Of a stretch of 46,714 nt of DNA, positions 39,899-46,714 are shown piece by piece. The first letter of the stretch is position 1. Every line of letters begins with the position of its first letter. This DNA is from Oscillospiraceae bacterium (GTDB lineage: Bacteria > Bacillota > Clostridia > Oscillospirales > Ruminococcaceae), in assembly GCA_004557855.1 (NCBI GenBank), contig SFFJ01000012.1, positions 1 to 46,714 on the forward strand, given 5' to 3'. Position numbers and translations under genes: made by a program. The notes below the pieces were generated by a model. The model searched no databases. It saw nothing but the letters and a program-made list of their open reading frames with translations, and had not been told where the DNA came from.

Positions 39899-39955
39899 CT
39901 TTGCTTTCTCCTAATGATCGGGGAATATTTGGGGCTCCTCCCCGAATCACCAACC

Positions 39956-39983
39956 ATTGTACTGATATAACGTGATTTGTCAA
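39956..39983 (-). promoter_or_regulatory. Promoter of the vanW-dltA-dltC unit
   Basis: On the minus strand TTGACA (39983-39978) and TACAAT (39961-39956) are 16 bases apart. A short hairpin (CGGGGA with TCCCCG, 39919-39944) lies in the leader. Confidence 0.7.
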
Positions 39984-40095
39984 GCGGAAAGCCGAATCGA
40001 AGAAATATCGAAAAGAAAACCGGCGGAATACTTTTCTTTTGGTGTAAAATACGCTAAAATAAGGGGCAGTACCCTAATTGTAAGGAGCAAGCCCA

Positions 40096-41022
40096 TTGAA
40101 TAAAGTATTTTTTGACCTGGAATGGAATACCGGCTTCCTGGACGGCAACAGCTTTGATGAGATCATTGAGATAGGCGCCGTGAAAACCGATGAGGAATAT
40201 CGGGAGATCGATGGCTTCCGGCGGTTGATCCGCCCGGCCATCTACCGGAAAATGAACCCGTATATCCAAAAGATCCTTTCCATCACCATGAAGGACCTGC
40301 AAAACGAGGAGCCGCTGCAAGCCGTGGCAAAGGCGTTTTTTGACTGGTGCGGCGACTGCGATACACTGATCGCATGGAGCGGAAACGACTTTGGCGTGCT
40401 GGAGAAAAATCTTGCGCATATCGGCATGGAGGTGCCAAAGCGGCTGAACCGCTATGATGTGCAGATGGCTTATTCTTATCGGACGGAAAAGAGCATCCGT
40501 AACTATGCGCTGAAAACCGCCGTGGAGGCGATGGAACTGCCGGAACCGGAAGATCAGGCCTACCACGATGCCTACTGCGATGCGCAGTTCACCGCCGCCA
40601 TAGGACGCGCACTGACCGAGCGCTATGGCCCGCTGCCCACCACCGAGGAGCTGGACGCACTGAAAAACACACTGGTAAAGCCGAAAAAACCAAAACTACC
40701 GCTGATGTACAGTGTGAAAAAGGCCATCCGGATGGAGCAGAATGTGGCCTTTACCTGCCCCACCTGCGGGCGCCGGCTGCGGCTGCCCTGCTGGTTTGCG
40801 TTGGATGATAAGCATTTTATTGGGCAGGTAAAATGCCCGGAATGCGGCCCCCGGTATGCAGAGCTTCAATGCGATAACTTCCGGCAGAACCGGTGCGATG
40901 CGCACTTTACCCTGTGGGGCGAAGCCAGCAGCTATGCCAAGGAGCAGATGAACAAAGCAATCGAGCTGGATCATTGCATAAAACTCTATCCTCCCCGCAA
41001 AAAAGAGAACGCCCCAAAATAA
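40096..41022 (+). CDS. DnaQ-like 3'-5' exonuclease with zinc-binding tail
   Basis: The 308-residue product has the DEDD exonuclease fold: FFDLEWNTGF (ExoI, acidic pair), EIIEIGAVKTD, RYDVQMAYSYR (ExoII region) and AYHDAYCDAQFTAA (ExoIII, HxxxxxD). The C-terminal part (about 215-280) is unusual: a CPTC...CPEC pair forms a likely zinc ribbon, followed by a basic end. The start is TTG at 40096 with AAGGAG 8 bases before it; no ATG fits. Substrate is probably single-strand DNA or RNA; the exact family member is unknown. Confidence 0.85.
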   Translation: MNKVFFDLEWNTGFLDGNSFDEIIEIGAVKTDEEYREIDGFRRLIRPAIYRKMNPYIQKILSITMKDLQNEEPLQAVAKAFFDWCGDCDTLIAWSGNDFGVLEKNLAHIGMEVPKRLNRYDVQMAYSYRTEKSIRNYALKTAVEAMELPEPEDQAYHDAYCDAQFTAAIGRALTERYGPLPTTEELDALKNTLVKPKKPKLPLMYSVKKAIRMEQNVAFTCPTCGRRLRLPCWFALDDKHFIGQVKCPECGPRYAELQCDNFRQNRCDAHFTLWGEASSYAKEQMNKAIELDHCIKLYPPRKKENAPK

Positions 41023-41027
41023 CCGTT

Positions 41028-41060
41028 AAAAAGGAGCCCCCCCTGCGGGCTTCTTTTTTA
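41028..41060 (+). terminator. Terminator after the exonuclease gene
   Basis: AAGGAGCCC pairs with GGGCTTCTT (nine pairs, one G-U) around an internal C-rich loop, followed by TTTTT. Confidence 0.75.
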
Positions 41061-41140
41061 CATTTAATAGAAATGAAGTTCGGGTATGGCGAACAGTATA
41101 TTGCGTAGGCGATTATTTATTCGACAGGCTGCGGGGGATA

Positions 41141-41169
41141 TTGACTTTTATTCGCCACTTCGTTATTCT
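41141..41169 (+). promoter_or_regulatory. Promoter of the yedE-yedF operon
   Basis: TTGACT (41141-41146) and TATTCT (41164-41169) are 17 bases apart, about 60 bases before the yedE ATG. An overlapping TATATGAT could be an alternative -10. The rest of the 41061-41230 gap holds no gene. Confidence 0.55.
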
Positions 41170-41230
41170 ATATGATGATAAACGTATGACAAATCGTTTA
41201 TCAAATATTCACCAAAGAGAGGTTAATACC

Positions 41231-42283
41231 ATGAAAAAAGTAAACTGGCTGGTGGTCGCTGCCGGTCTGGTGGTAGGCGCTGCCGCCGTACTGCTGACCG
41301 CACTGGGCAATCCCGGCAACATGGGCTTCTGTATCGCCTGCTTCCTGCGTGATACGTCCGGCGCCCTCGGCCTGCACTCCGCTGCTGCAGTACAGTACAT
41401 CCGTCCCGAGATCATCGGCATCGTACTGGGTTCCCTCATCGCCGCTCTGGGCTTTAAGGAGTTCAAGGGCCGCGGCGGCTCCTCCCCTGCCCTGCGCTTT
41501 GTCCTGGGTATGTTCGTCATGATCGGCGCACTGGTTTTCCTGGGCTGCCCGCTGCGTATGATGATCCGTATCGGCGGCGGTGACCTGAACGCCATCGTCG
41601 GTCTGGTGGGCTTTGTTGTCGGTATCTTCGTCGGAACCCTGTTCCTCAAGAAGGGCTTTACCATGAAGCGCGCCTACACGCTCGGCTCCCTCGAGGGCAG
41701 CGTTATGCCTGCTATCGTTATTGCATTCTTCATCCTGCTGGTTGCTGCTCCCTCCTTCATTCACTTCTCCACCGAGGGTCCCGGCAGCAAGCACGCTCCC
41801 ATCGCCGTTGCGCTGATCGTCGGTCTGATCGTCGGTGCTTTGGCCCAGCGTTCCCGCCTGTGCACCGTCGGCGGCATCCGTGACGCTATGATGTTCAAGG
41901 ATTTCAAGCTGCTGTATGGCTTTATCGCCGTTATTGTCGCCGTTGTGATCGGCAACCTAATCACCGGCAACCTCAACTTTGGCTTTGCCGGTCAGCCCAT
42001 CGCCCACACCGACGGTCTGTGGAATGCTCTGGGTATGGCTCTGGTAGGCTGGGGCTCCGTACTGCTGGGCGGCTGCCCGCTGCGTCAGCTCGTACTGGCC
42101 GGTGAAGGCAGCGCGGATAGTACCATCACCGTACTGGGTATGATGGTCGGTGCTGCCCTGTGCCACAACTTCGGTTTGGCTTCTTCCGCTAACGGCCCCA
42201 CCCAGAACGGTATGATCGCTGTGATCATTGGCTTTGTGGTAGTAGCCGTTGTATCCTTCCGCAATATTGCAAAGGAGGCATAA
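41231..42283 (+). CDS. yedE: YedE/YeeE family membrane protein, putative selenium or sulfur transporter
   Basis: The 350-residue membrane protein has about ten helices and the paired-cysteine motifs of the YeeE/YedE family: GFCIACFLRD, LGCPLRMMIR, RSRLCTVGGIRDA and LLGGCPLRQL. YeeE passes thiosulfate inward; YedE next to YedF is linked by comparative genomics to selenium handling. AAAGAGAGG precedes the ATG; an upstream in-frame opening is rejected. It is co-transcribed with yedF (2-base gap). Confidence 0.9.
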   Translation: MKKVNWLVVAAGLVVGAAAVLLTALGNPGNMGFCIACFLRDTSGALGLHSAAAVQYIRPEIIGIVLGSLIAALGFKEFKGRGGSSPALRFVLGMFVMIGALVFLGCPLRMMIRIGGGDLNAIVGLVGFVVGIFVGTLFLKKGFTMKRAYTLGSLEGSVMPAIVIAFFILLVAAPSFIHFSTEGPGSKHAPIAVALIVGLIVGALAQRSRLCTVGGIRDAMMFKDFKLLYGFIAVIVAVVIGNLITGNLNFGFAGQPIAHTDGLWNALGMALVGWGSVLLGGCPLRQLVLAGEGSADSTITVLGMMVGAALCHNFGLASSANGPTQNGMIAVIIGFVVVAVVSFRNIAKEA

Positions 42284-42285
42284 AA

Positions 42286-42489
42286 ATGGTAGACGCAAGA
42301 GGATTGGCTTGCCCCATGCCCGTAGTCATGGTGCAAAAGGAAGTAAAAAAATCCAACCCCGCCGAGATGACCGTACTGGTGGATAACCAGTGTGCCGTGG
42401 AGAATGTGACCCGTTTTGCGGGCAGCCAGGGCTACCGTGTTGATGTAAAGGCGGACGGTGAGGATTTCACCCTGACCCTGACCAAATAA
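42286..42489 (+). CDS. yedF: TusA/SirA-like sulfur carrier, YedF type
   Basis: The 67-residue product has the active-site motif RGLACPMPVVMVQKE, with the Cys that carries persulfide (or selenide) sulfur, in the TusA/SirA fold. AAAGGAGG lies in the end of yedE. YedF carries this domain next to YedE in E. coli and in selenium-using bacteria. Here it is the lone domain; Clostridial YedF often has a second C-terminal domain, here provided as the separate next gene. Confidence 0.92.
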   Translation: MVDARGLACPMPVVMVQKEVKKSNPAEMTVLVDNQCAVENVTRFAGSQGYRVDVKADGEDFTLTLTK

Positions 42490-42490
42490 C

Positions 42491-42736
42491 ATGAACAGTT
42501 ATGTTGCAACCTTTCACACCCATTTTTCCGCCCAATGCACCGCCCGTACCATGATGAAGGCTGGGATCGATGCCAGAATGGCACCGGTTCCCCGGTCGCT
42601 CAGCACCGACTGCGGCACCTGTGTACGCTATACGGCGGCCACACCGCTTACCGAAATGATGCACGCCGATTATGATGCCATCTATGAAGCGGCGGACGGG
42701 AAATACCGTGAATTGCAAAAAAATCAAGACACATAA
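42491..42736 (+). CDS. DUF3343 protein, putative Se/S carrier-like
   Basis: The 81-residue product has the DUF3343 pattern: YVATFHTHFSAQCTARTMMKAGIDARMAPVPRSLSTDCGTCVRY, with the DCGTC pair of cysteines likely in a redox or carrier site. DUF3343 genes often lie beside yedE/yedF-like genes, and the family is named 'putative Se/S carrier'. The ATG comes one base after the yedF stop with no separate ribosome site, suggesting coupling. Role not proven. Confidence 0.88.
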   Translation: MNSYVATFHTHFSAQCTARTMMKAGIDARMAPVPRSLSTDCGTCVRYTAATPLTEMMHADYDAIYEAADGKYRELQKNQDT

Positions 42737-42776
42737 AAAGTGAGCTGTCGGCACAAAGCCGGCAGCCCATTTTTTA
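42734..42776. terminator. Bidirectional terminator between DUF3343 and ABC-F genes
   Basis: GAGCTGTCGGC pairs with GCCGGCAGCCC (11 positions with G-U and one mismatch) around a 5-base loop, with U-runs on both sides. It serves the plus operon and the minus-strand ABC-F gene. Confidence 0.75.
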
Positions 42777-44690
42777 TAGATTTCCCAGCTCCTCGCTGAT
42801 GATGAGCCAGCGGTCGAGCGTTGCATCCAGAAGCTGCTGCTTCTCCTCAATAAGGGTGCAGAGCTCCTGCAGCCGCTGATAATCATTCTGCACACTGTCC
42901 AGCGACATTTCGGCCTTTGCCGCCTCCAGCTCCTCCTCCAGCGTATGGATGAGCGCTTCCGCTTCGGCATATTCCTTGCGGCGACGTGCATCCTCCCGGC
43001 GCTGCTCCTTGCCGCGGTTGTATTGCTTTTTCTGCTCGCTGTCGGTCTTGGTGTGGGCGGGGGCGGCTTTTTCGCTTCCCTGCTCTGCCCTGGCCTTGAG
43101 ATAATCGCCGTAGCCGCCCTTATACTGCGTGAGTTTGCCGTTTTCGATGGCAAAGATCCGGTTCGGGACACGGTCCAGCAGGTAACGGTCGTGCGATACG
43201 ATAATCAACGTGCCCTCGTATTCCGAAAGTGCCTGCTGCAAAACCTCCTTGGAGGGAAGGTCAAGATGGTTGGTGGGTTCATCCAGTACCAATACGTTGC
43301 TGCCCGCAAGGCATATCATCGCCAGCTTTAATCTTGCCCGTTCTCCGCCGGAAAGCTGTCCGACCAGACGGTAGGCGTCCTCCCCGGTAAGCCCCATGGC
43401 GCCCAATGCGGTGCGCAGGGGTGTTTCGTACATCCGGGGATAGGCCTTCCACATGGTATCCATGACGGTAAGGGACTGGTCAAGGTGGTCGCTTCCCTGA
43501 TCGTAGTAGCTGCGTTTAACACCGCGTCCCCAGGAAATTCTGCCCGTTACGGGCGGTTGGGCGGAAAGCAGGGCACGCAGCAGGGTGGTTTTTCCGCTGC
43601 CGTTCGGCCCGATAATGGCGACCTTATCGCCGCGTTGGATATTGAATTCGGCGTCGGAAAGCAGCACCCGTTCCTTTTCCCCGCTGCCCACCGCAATGGT
43701 AAGGTTTTCGACGGTCAGAACATCCTTGACCGGCTCGGTTTCAAATTCCAGGCGGATTTTTGGCGGCTTTAAGCGGCGGCGGGGCTTCCCTACCGGCTCC
43801 AGCCGCTCCAGCATCTTCTGCCGGGACTGTGCCATTTTCGTCGTAGAGGCACGCACCAGATTGCGGGCAACATAATCTTCAAGCTTGGCACGCTCCGCCT
43901 GCTGCTGTTCATACAGCTTTTTCTGGCGGGCGTCCTGCTCTTCCCGCTGCTTGGTATAGGCGGTATAGTTGCCCTTATATTCCCACAGGACGGCGTCCTC
44001 CAGCTCCCAAATCTTATTGCAGAGCTTATCAAGGAAGTAGCGGTCGTGCGAAACCACCAGCAAGGCCCCCTTATAGCCGGAAAGGTAGTCCTCCAGCCAG
44101 TTTAAGGTGGCAAAATCAAGGTGGTTGGTGGGCTCATCCAAAATAAGCAGACTGGGAGCCTCCAGCAGCAGCTTGGCGATCGCAAGCCGGGTCTGCTCTC
44201 CGCCGGAGAGCTTATCCACACATTTATCAAAGCCGTGCTCGGCAAAGCCCATGCCGGTAAGCACCGTTTTTATTTTAACTTCGATTTGATAGCCGTCCCG
44301 CGCAAGAAAAGCGTCCTCGGTGCGGCGGTACTCCTCGGCCAGTGCCGGGCTATCACCCGCCACCATCTGCCCCTGAAGCTCCTTCATGCGGCGCTCCAGC
44401 GCATATACATCGGCAAAAACCGACTGCATCTCCTGCCAAATGGTTCCCTCAAAGGTCAGTCCGCAGTTCTGCTTTTGATAACCGATGGAAAGATCGGACC
44501 CTCTGGCGATCTCGCCGGGGCCGTCGTCCGGCTCCAGTTCGCCGCAGATGACCCGCAAAAGGGTGGTCTTGCCGGTACCGTTGGGGCCGACCAGACCGAT
44601 CCGGTCATGATCTTCTATTTTTGCGGTTACACCGCTGAAAATAACCTCACTGCCAAAGCTTTTGGTTACATCATGCAGCGATACCTGCAT
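42774..44690 (-). CDS. ABC-F family ATPase (YdiF-like)
   Basis: The 638-residue ribosome-associated ATPase has two ABC cassettes: Walker A GPNGTGKTTL and GPNGSGKTTL, signatures LSGGEQTRLAIAKLL and LSGGERARLKLAMICL, Walker B LLILDEPTNHLD twice, with the interdomain linker (about 235-320, PtIM-like, charged helices) and a C-terminal coiled coil (about 540-635). No transmembrane part is present. ABC-F proteins rescue stalled ribosomes or give antibiotic protection; the YdiF/Uup-like layout argues for a housekeeping role. GGAGG lies four bases before the ATG at 44690; the longer opening is rejected because it runs past the promoter. Confidence 0.92.
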   Translation of the reverse strand: MQVSLHDVTKSFGSEVIFSGVTAKIEDHDRIGLVGPNGTGKTTLLRVICGELEPDDGPGEIARGSDLSIGYQKQNCGLTFEGTIWQEMQSVFADVYALERRMKELQGQMVAGDSPALAEEYRRTEDAFLARDGYQIEVKIKTVLTGMGFAEHGFDKCVDKLSGGEQTRLAIAKLLLEAPSLLILDEPTNHLDFATLNWLEDYLSGYKGALLVVSHDRYFLDKLCNKIWELEDAVLWEYKGNYTAYTKQREEQDARQKKLYEQQQAERAKLEDYVARNLVRASTTKMAQSRQKMLERLEPVGKPRRRLKPPKIRLEFETEPVKDVLTVENLTIAVGSGEKERVLLSDAEFNIQRGDKVAIIGPNGSGKTTLLRALLSAQPPVTGRISWGRGVKRSYYDQGSDHLDQSLTVMDTMWKAYPRMYETPLRTALGAMGLTGEDAYRLVGQLSGGERARLKLAMICLAGSNVLVLDEPTNHLDLPSKEVLQQALSEYEGTLIIVSHDRYLLDRVPNRIFAIENGKLTQYKGGYGDYLKARAEQGSEKAAPAHTKTDSEQKKQYNRGKEQRREDARRRKEYAEAEALIHTLEEELEAAKAEMSLDSVQNDYQRLQELCTLIEEKQQLLDATLDRWLIISEELGNL

Positions 44691-44724
44691 CAGACCTCCC
44701 TCCTTCCCGAAAGACAGCCAAAAT

Positions 44725-44753
44725 ATTATAGCACAGGGCAGCCCGGATGGAAA
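44725..44753 (-). promoter_or_regulatory. Promoter of the ABC-F gene
   Basis: On the minus strand TTTCCA (44753-44748) and consensus TATAAT (44730-44725) are 17 bases apart, with TGC before the -10 (extended -10). Confidence 0.75.
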
Positions 44754-44772
44754 GCCTTTTTGCGTTCGGTTA

Positions 44773-44801
44773 TTCCCAAACCGGCACCGGGATGCTATAA
44801 T
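44773..44801 (+). promoter_or_regulatory. Promoter of rlmD
   Basis: TTCCCA (44773-44778) and consensus TATAAT (44796-44801) are 17 bases apart, with TGC before the -10. It is divergent from the ABC-F promoter 20 bases away. Confidence 0.75.
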
Positions 44802-44832
44802 GGGGGCATGGCAGCCCGAAAAGGAGAGCTTT

Positions 44833-46185
44833 ATGTTTAAGAAAAATGATATTATTCCACTGAAAATAGAGTCTGTCACCGGGGAAGGCAGCGGTGTAGG
44901 GCATGCAGACGGCATCGCCGTTTTTGTGCCGATGACAGCTGCCGGTGATGAATTGAAGGTACGCATCGTAAAGGTGCAGAAAAGCTACTGCTACGGCATC
45001 ATTGAGGAGCTCCTTGTCCCCTCCCCCGACCGTATCCCTGCGGACTGCGCCTGCTACAAGCGCTGTGGCGGGTGCAGCCTGCGGCACATCACCTATGAGG
45101 CCGAGCTGCGGGAAAAAACAGGCTGGGTACGGGATGCGATGAAGCGCATCGGCGGCTATGAGATGGAACCGCTGCCGATCCTACCCTCCCCTTGCCATGA
45201 CCGTTACCGTAATAAGGCGCAGTTCCCCTTTGGCAGGAATGAAAACGGCTGCTATACCGGCTTTTTTGCGCCGCGCAGCCATACCGTTATCCCCTGCAGG
45301 GATTGTCCCCTCCAGCCTGCTCTGTTCAGCGAGATTGCCGGATGTGTGTGCCGCTATGCCGATGGACACGGTATCACCGTCTATGATGAAGGAACCGGCA
45401 AGGGGCTGCTGCGGCATCTTTATCTGCGGCAGGCGGCTATCGACGGAAGGGTCATGCTGTGTCTCATCATAAACGGCAGCCGGCTGCCCGATGCCGATGA
45501 ATTTGCCCGGCAGGTGCAGGAGGCCTTCCCCAAGGTTTCCACCGTAATCCTTAATCACAACACCCGGCGGGATAATGTGATCCTCGGGAAAGAACAGACG
45601 GTGCTGGCAGGGCCCGGCACTTTACAGGATACCCTTTGCGGGATCTCTGTTTCGCTTTCCCCAAACAGCTTTTATCAGGTCAACCATGATGCTGCCGAGC
45701 AACTTTACCGGGAAGCCGCACGACTGGCCGGCCTAAAGCCCGAAGAAACGCTGCTTGACCTCTATTGCGGAGCCGGTACCATCGGGCTTTCGATGGTGCG
45801 TCCGGGGCAAAAGCTCATCGGTGTGGAGGTGGTGCCCGGCGCCGTGGAAAATGCCAGGGAAAACGCCCGTCGTGCCGGTGTGACCGATGCAGAATTCATC
45901 TGCGGGGACGCCGGGCGTGCCGCTACTATCCTTGCTGCGCGCGGGTTGCGGCCGGATGTGGTCGTGCTTGACCCGCCCCGTAAGGGCTGCGGCAATGTGA
46001 CGCTTCAGGCTGTCGTTCAAATGGCGCCCGGGCGCATCGTGATGGTAAGCTGTAACCCCGCCACTATGGCACGGGATGCCGCCGCCCTGCGGGATATGGG
46101 GTATATCCTGCAATGCTACCGCCCCGTGGATCTTTTCCCCCGCACGGCACATTGCGAGACGGTGGGGTTGTTCATCCGGGAATAA
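44833..46185 (+). CDS. rlmD: 23S rRNA (uracil-C5)-methyltransferase RlmD
   Basis: The 450-residue enzyme methylates a uracil of 23S rRNA (U1939-type). Domains: N-terminal TRAM (about 1-58), the iron-sulfur site CACYKRCGGCSL, then a SAM-dependent Rossmann part with LLDLYCGAGTIGLSM and VVLDPPRKGCG, and the catalytic Cys in VSCNPATMARD. AAGGAG lies 6 bases before the ATG; the earlier in-frame opening is rejected because it starts before the promoter. Related RlmCD in Bacillus methylates both U747 and U1939; which sites are used here is unclear. Confidence 0.95.
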   Translation: MFKKNDIIPLKIESVTGEGSGVGHADGIAVFVPMTAAGDELKVRIVKVQKSYCYGIIEELLVPSPDRIPADCACYKRCGGCSLRHITYEAELREKTGWVRDAMKRIGGYEMEPLPILPSPCHDRYRNKAQFPFGRNENGCYTGFFAPRSHTVIPCRDCPLQPALFSEIAGCVCRYADGHGITVYDEGTGKGLLRHLYLRQAAIDGRVMLCLIINGSRLPDADEFARQVQEAFPKVSTVILNHNTRRDNVILGKEQTVLAGPGTLQDTLCGISVSLSPNSFYQVNHDAAEQLYREAARLAGLKPEETLLDLYCGAGTIGLSMVRPGQKLIGVEVVPGAVENARENARRAGVTDAEFICGDAGRAATILAARGLRPDVVVLDPPRKGCGNVTLQAVVQMAPGRIVMVSCNPATMARDAAALRDMGYILQCYRPVDLFPRTAHCETVGLFIRE

Positions 46186-46208
46186 CTAATCAGTCATTTA
46201 TATGCATG

Positions 46209-46242
46209 AGCGGGCAAGCACAGTTTTGTGCCTGCCCGCTTT
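46209..46242 (+). terminator. Terminator after rlmD
   Basis: AGCGGGCA-a-GCAC pairs with GTGC-c-TGCCCGCT around a 6-base loop, with a short TTT after it. The U-run is short, so efficiency is uncertain. Confidence 0.6.
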
Positions 46243-46266
46243 GGCTTGCATATGAGCTATGTTCGT

Positions 46267-46714
46267 TCAGCTGCCCCTGCGCTGTTCTGTATCGGCATTT
46301 GGGGACACCTCGGGCTCCCGCCGCAAAAACCATTCGATTTTCTTGCCGATGATCTCACCGGATACCGCATCGACCTTGTAGTAATAAGCGCATTCGGCCG
46401 TGTAGAACTCCAGAATGTAGCAAGGCTTGCCCTGATTGCGGCTCAGCTCCTCTCGGGTGAACACGATTTTTTGCGCCGTCTCATCCAGCCCCGCCTCCTC
46501 TAACGCGATCTGCTTTGCCTTTTCCAAGCCGATAAACTCCGGGGCAGGGGGAATGATCTTATCGCAGGTCTTATCCATGATCACACCCAAAACCGCGTCG
46601 ATTTTGTAGGTCCAGCGAGCAGAGGCACTTTCAAAGGCGAAGTAATAGTAGGGCGACTTGATGCCGCCGGCAACCAGCGTTTCCTCGGTAAAGGTGACTT
46701 TTTCGCTGACCCCG
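46267..46714 (-). CDS. PepSY-domain protein, cut by the window edge
   Basis: The frame is open from 46714 to the stop at 46267, about 148 codons visible, so the start lies outside. A TTG at 46590 is not a likely start because the sequence upstream also reads as protein. Two PepSY-like units are visible: YYYFAFESASARWTYKIDAVLGVIMD near the edge, and AKQIALEEAGL...CYILEFYTAECAYYYKVDAVSGEIIG, each ending in the D-A-V-x-G-x-I pattern. Such proteins usually have a signal peptide or membrane anchor and sit outside the membrane. Function unknown. It is convergent with rlmD. Confidence 0.8.
   Translation of the reverse strand, partial: GVSEKVTFTEETLVAGGIKSPYYYFAFESASARWTYKIDAVLGVIMDKTCDKIIPPAPEFIGLEKAKQIALEEAGLDETAQKIVFTREELSRNQGKPCYILEFYTAECAYYYKVDAVSGEIIGKKIEWFLRREPEVSPNADTEQRRGS

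Noticed and set aside
42286..42489. Selenocysteine codon in the YedF-type carrier
   Set aside because: The active site is an ordinary Cys (CPMP); no in-frame UGA interrupts yedE, yedF or the DUF3343 gene.
1..46714. Mobile elements, phage genes, CRISPR or toxin-antitoxin systems
   Set aside because: No transposase, integrase, repeat-spacer pattern, direct-repeat boundary or toxin-antitoxin-like gene pair was seen; nearly all genes are housekeeping or sporulation genes with uniform codon use by eye.

Overview
The window comes from an endospore-forming, anaerobic Firmicute of the class Clostridia, probably near the gut Oscillospirales/Ruminococcaceae, though the exact taxon cannot be fixed from the sequence. 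The reasons are the sporulation genes (spoIIGA-sigE, sigG-ymxH, a yabM/mazG/rqcP-type cluster), gram-positive lipoproteins with cysteine lipoboxes, strong AGGAGG ribosome sites, sigma-A promoters with 16-18 bp spacers, a fairly high GC content, and the Clostridia-type order recJ-rel-dtd-MBL-hemZ. No rRNA, tRNA, insertion sequence, phage gene or CRISPR array was seen. Coding density is high and no gene-free stretch exceeds 300 bases.

Layout. Bases 1-1.6 kb (+): a lipoprotein and a cytidylate kinase-like protein. 1.6-9.7 kb (-): an oligopeptide ABC importer (oppA, then oppB-C-D-F and a small membrane protein), preceded by the M3 oligopeptidase gene pepF (9.8-11.5 kb); together they form a peptide uptake and digestion block. 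11.8-13.7 kb (-): rpsB-tsf. 13.7-18.1 kb (-): yabM, mazG, hup, rqcP, sigG, ymxH. 18.1-25.4 kb (-): recJ, rel, dtd, an MBL hydrolase, hemZ and a zinc-ribbon protein, driven by one strong promoter. 25.4-31.6 kb (-): spoIIGA, sigE, a DivIVA-like coiled coil, cdaA, cdaR and an FAD dehydrogenase. 31.7-34.4 kb (+): nth, two small envelope/zinc-ribbon genes, a DUF896 gene and a sirtuin. 34.4-39.9 kb (-): a VTT/DedA-type membrane protein, a decarboxylase beta subunit with a tiny gamma-like partner, mntP, and a vanW-dltA-dltC-like trio. 40.1-42.7 kb (+): an exonuclease and a selenium/sulfur carrier operon (yedE-yedF-DUF3343). 42.8-46.7 kb: divergent ABC-F and rlmD, then a PepSY protein cut by the right edge.

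Three things stand out. First, the OppC-type permease carries a seven-repeat RCC1-like beta-propeller in the extracytoplasmic loop after its first membrane helix, and its partner ATPase OppF carries a roughly 170-residue charged helical insertion between Walker A and the Q-loop, so the importer has been remodelled on both sides of the membrane. Second, a clear yybP-ykoY (Mn2+) riboswitch with a consensus promoter and a mutually exclusive terminator sits in front of an oadB-type gene plus a 44-codon gamma-like gene, with no alpha subunit nearby, directly downstream of mntP. This suggests a manganese-linked role for an orphan Na+-decarboxylase beta subunit. Third, dltA- and dltC-like genes form an operon with vanW but without dltB or dltD.
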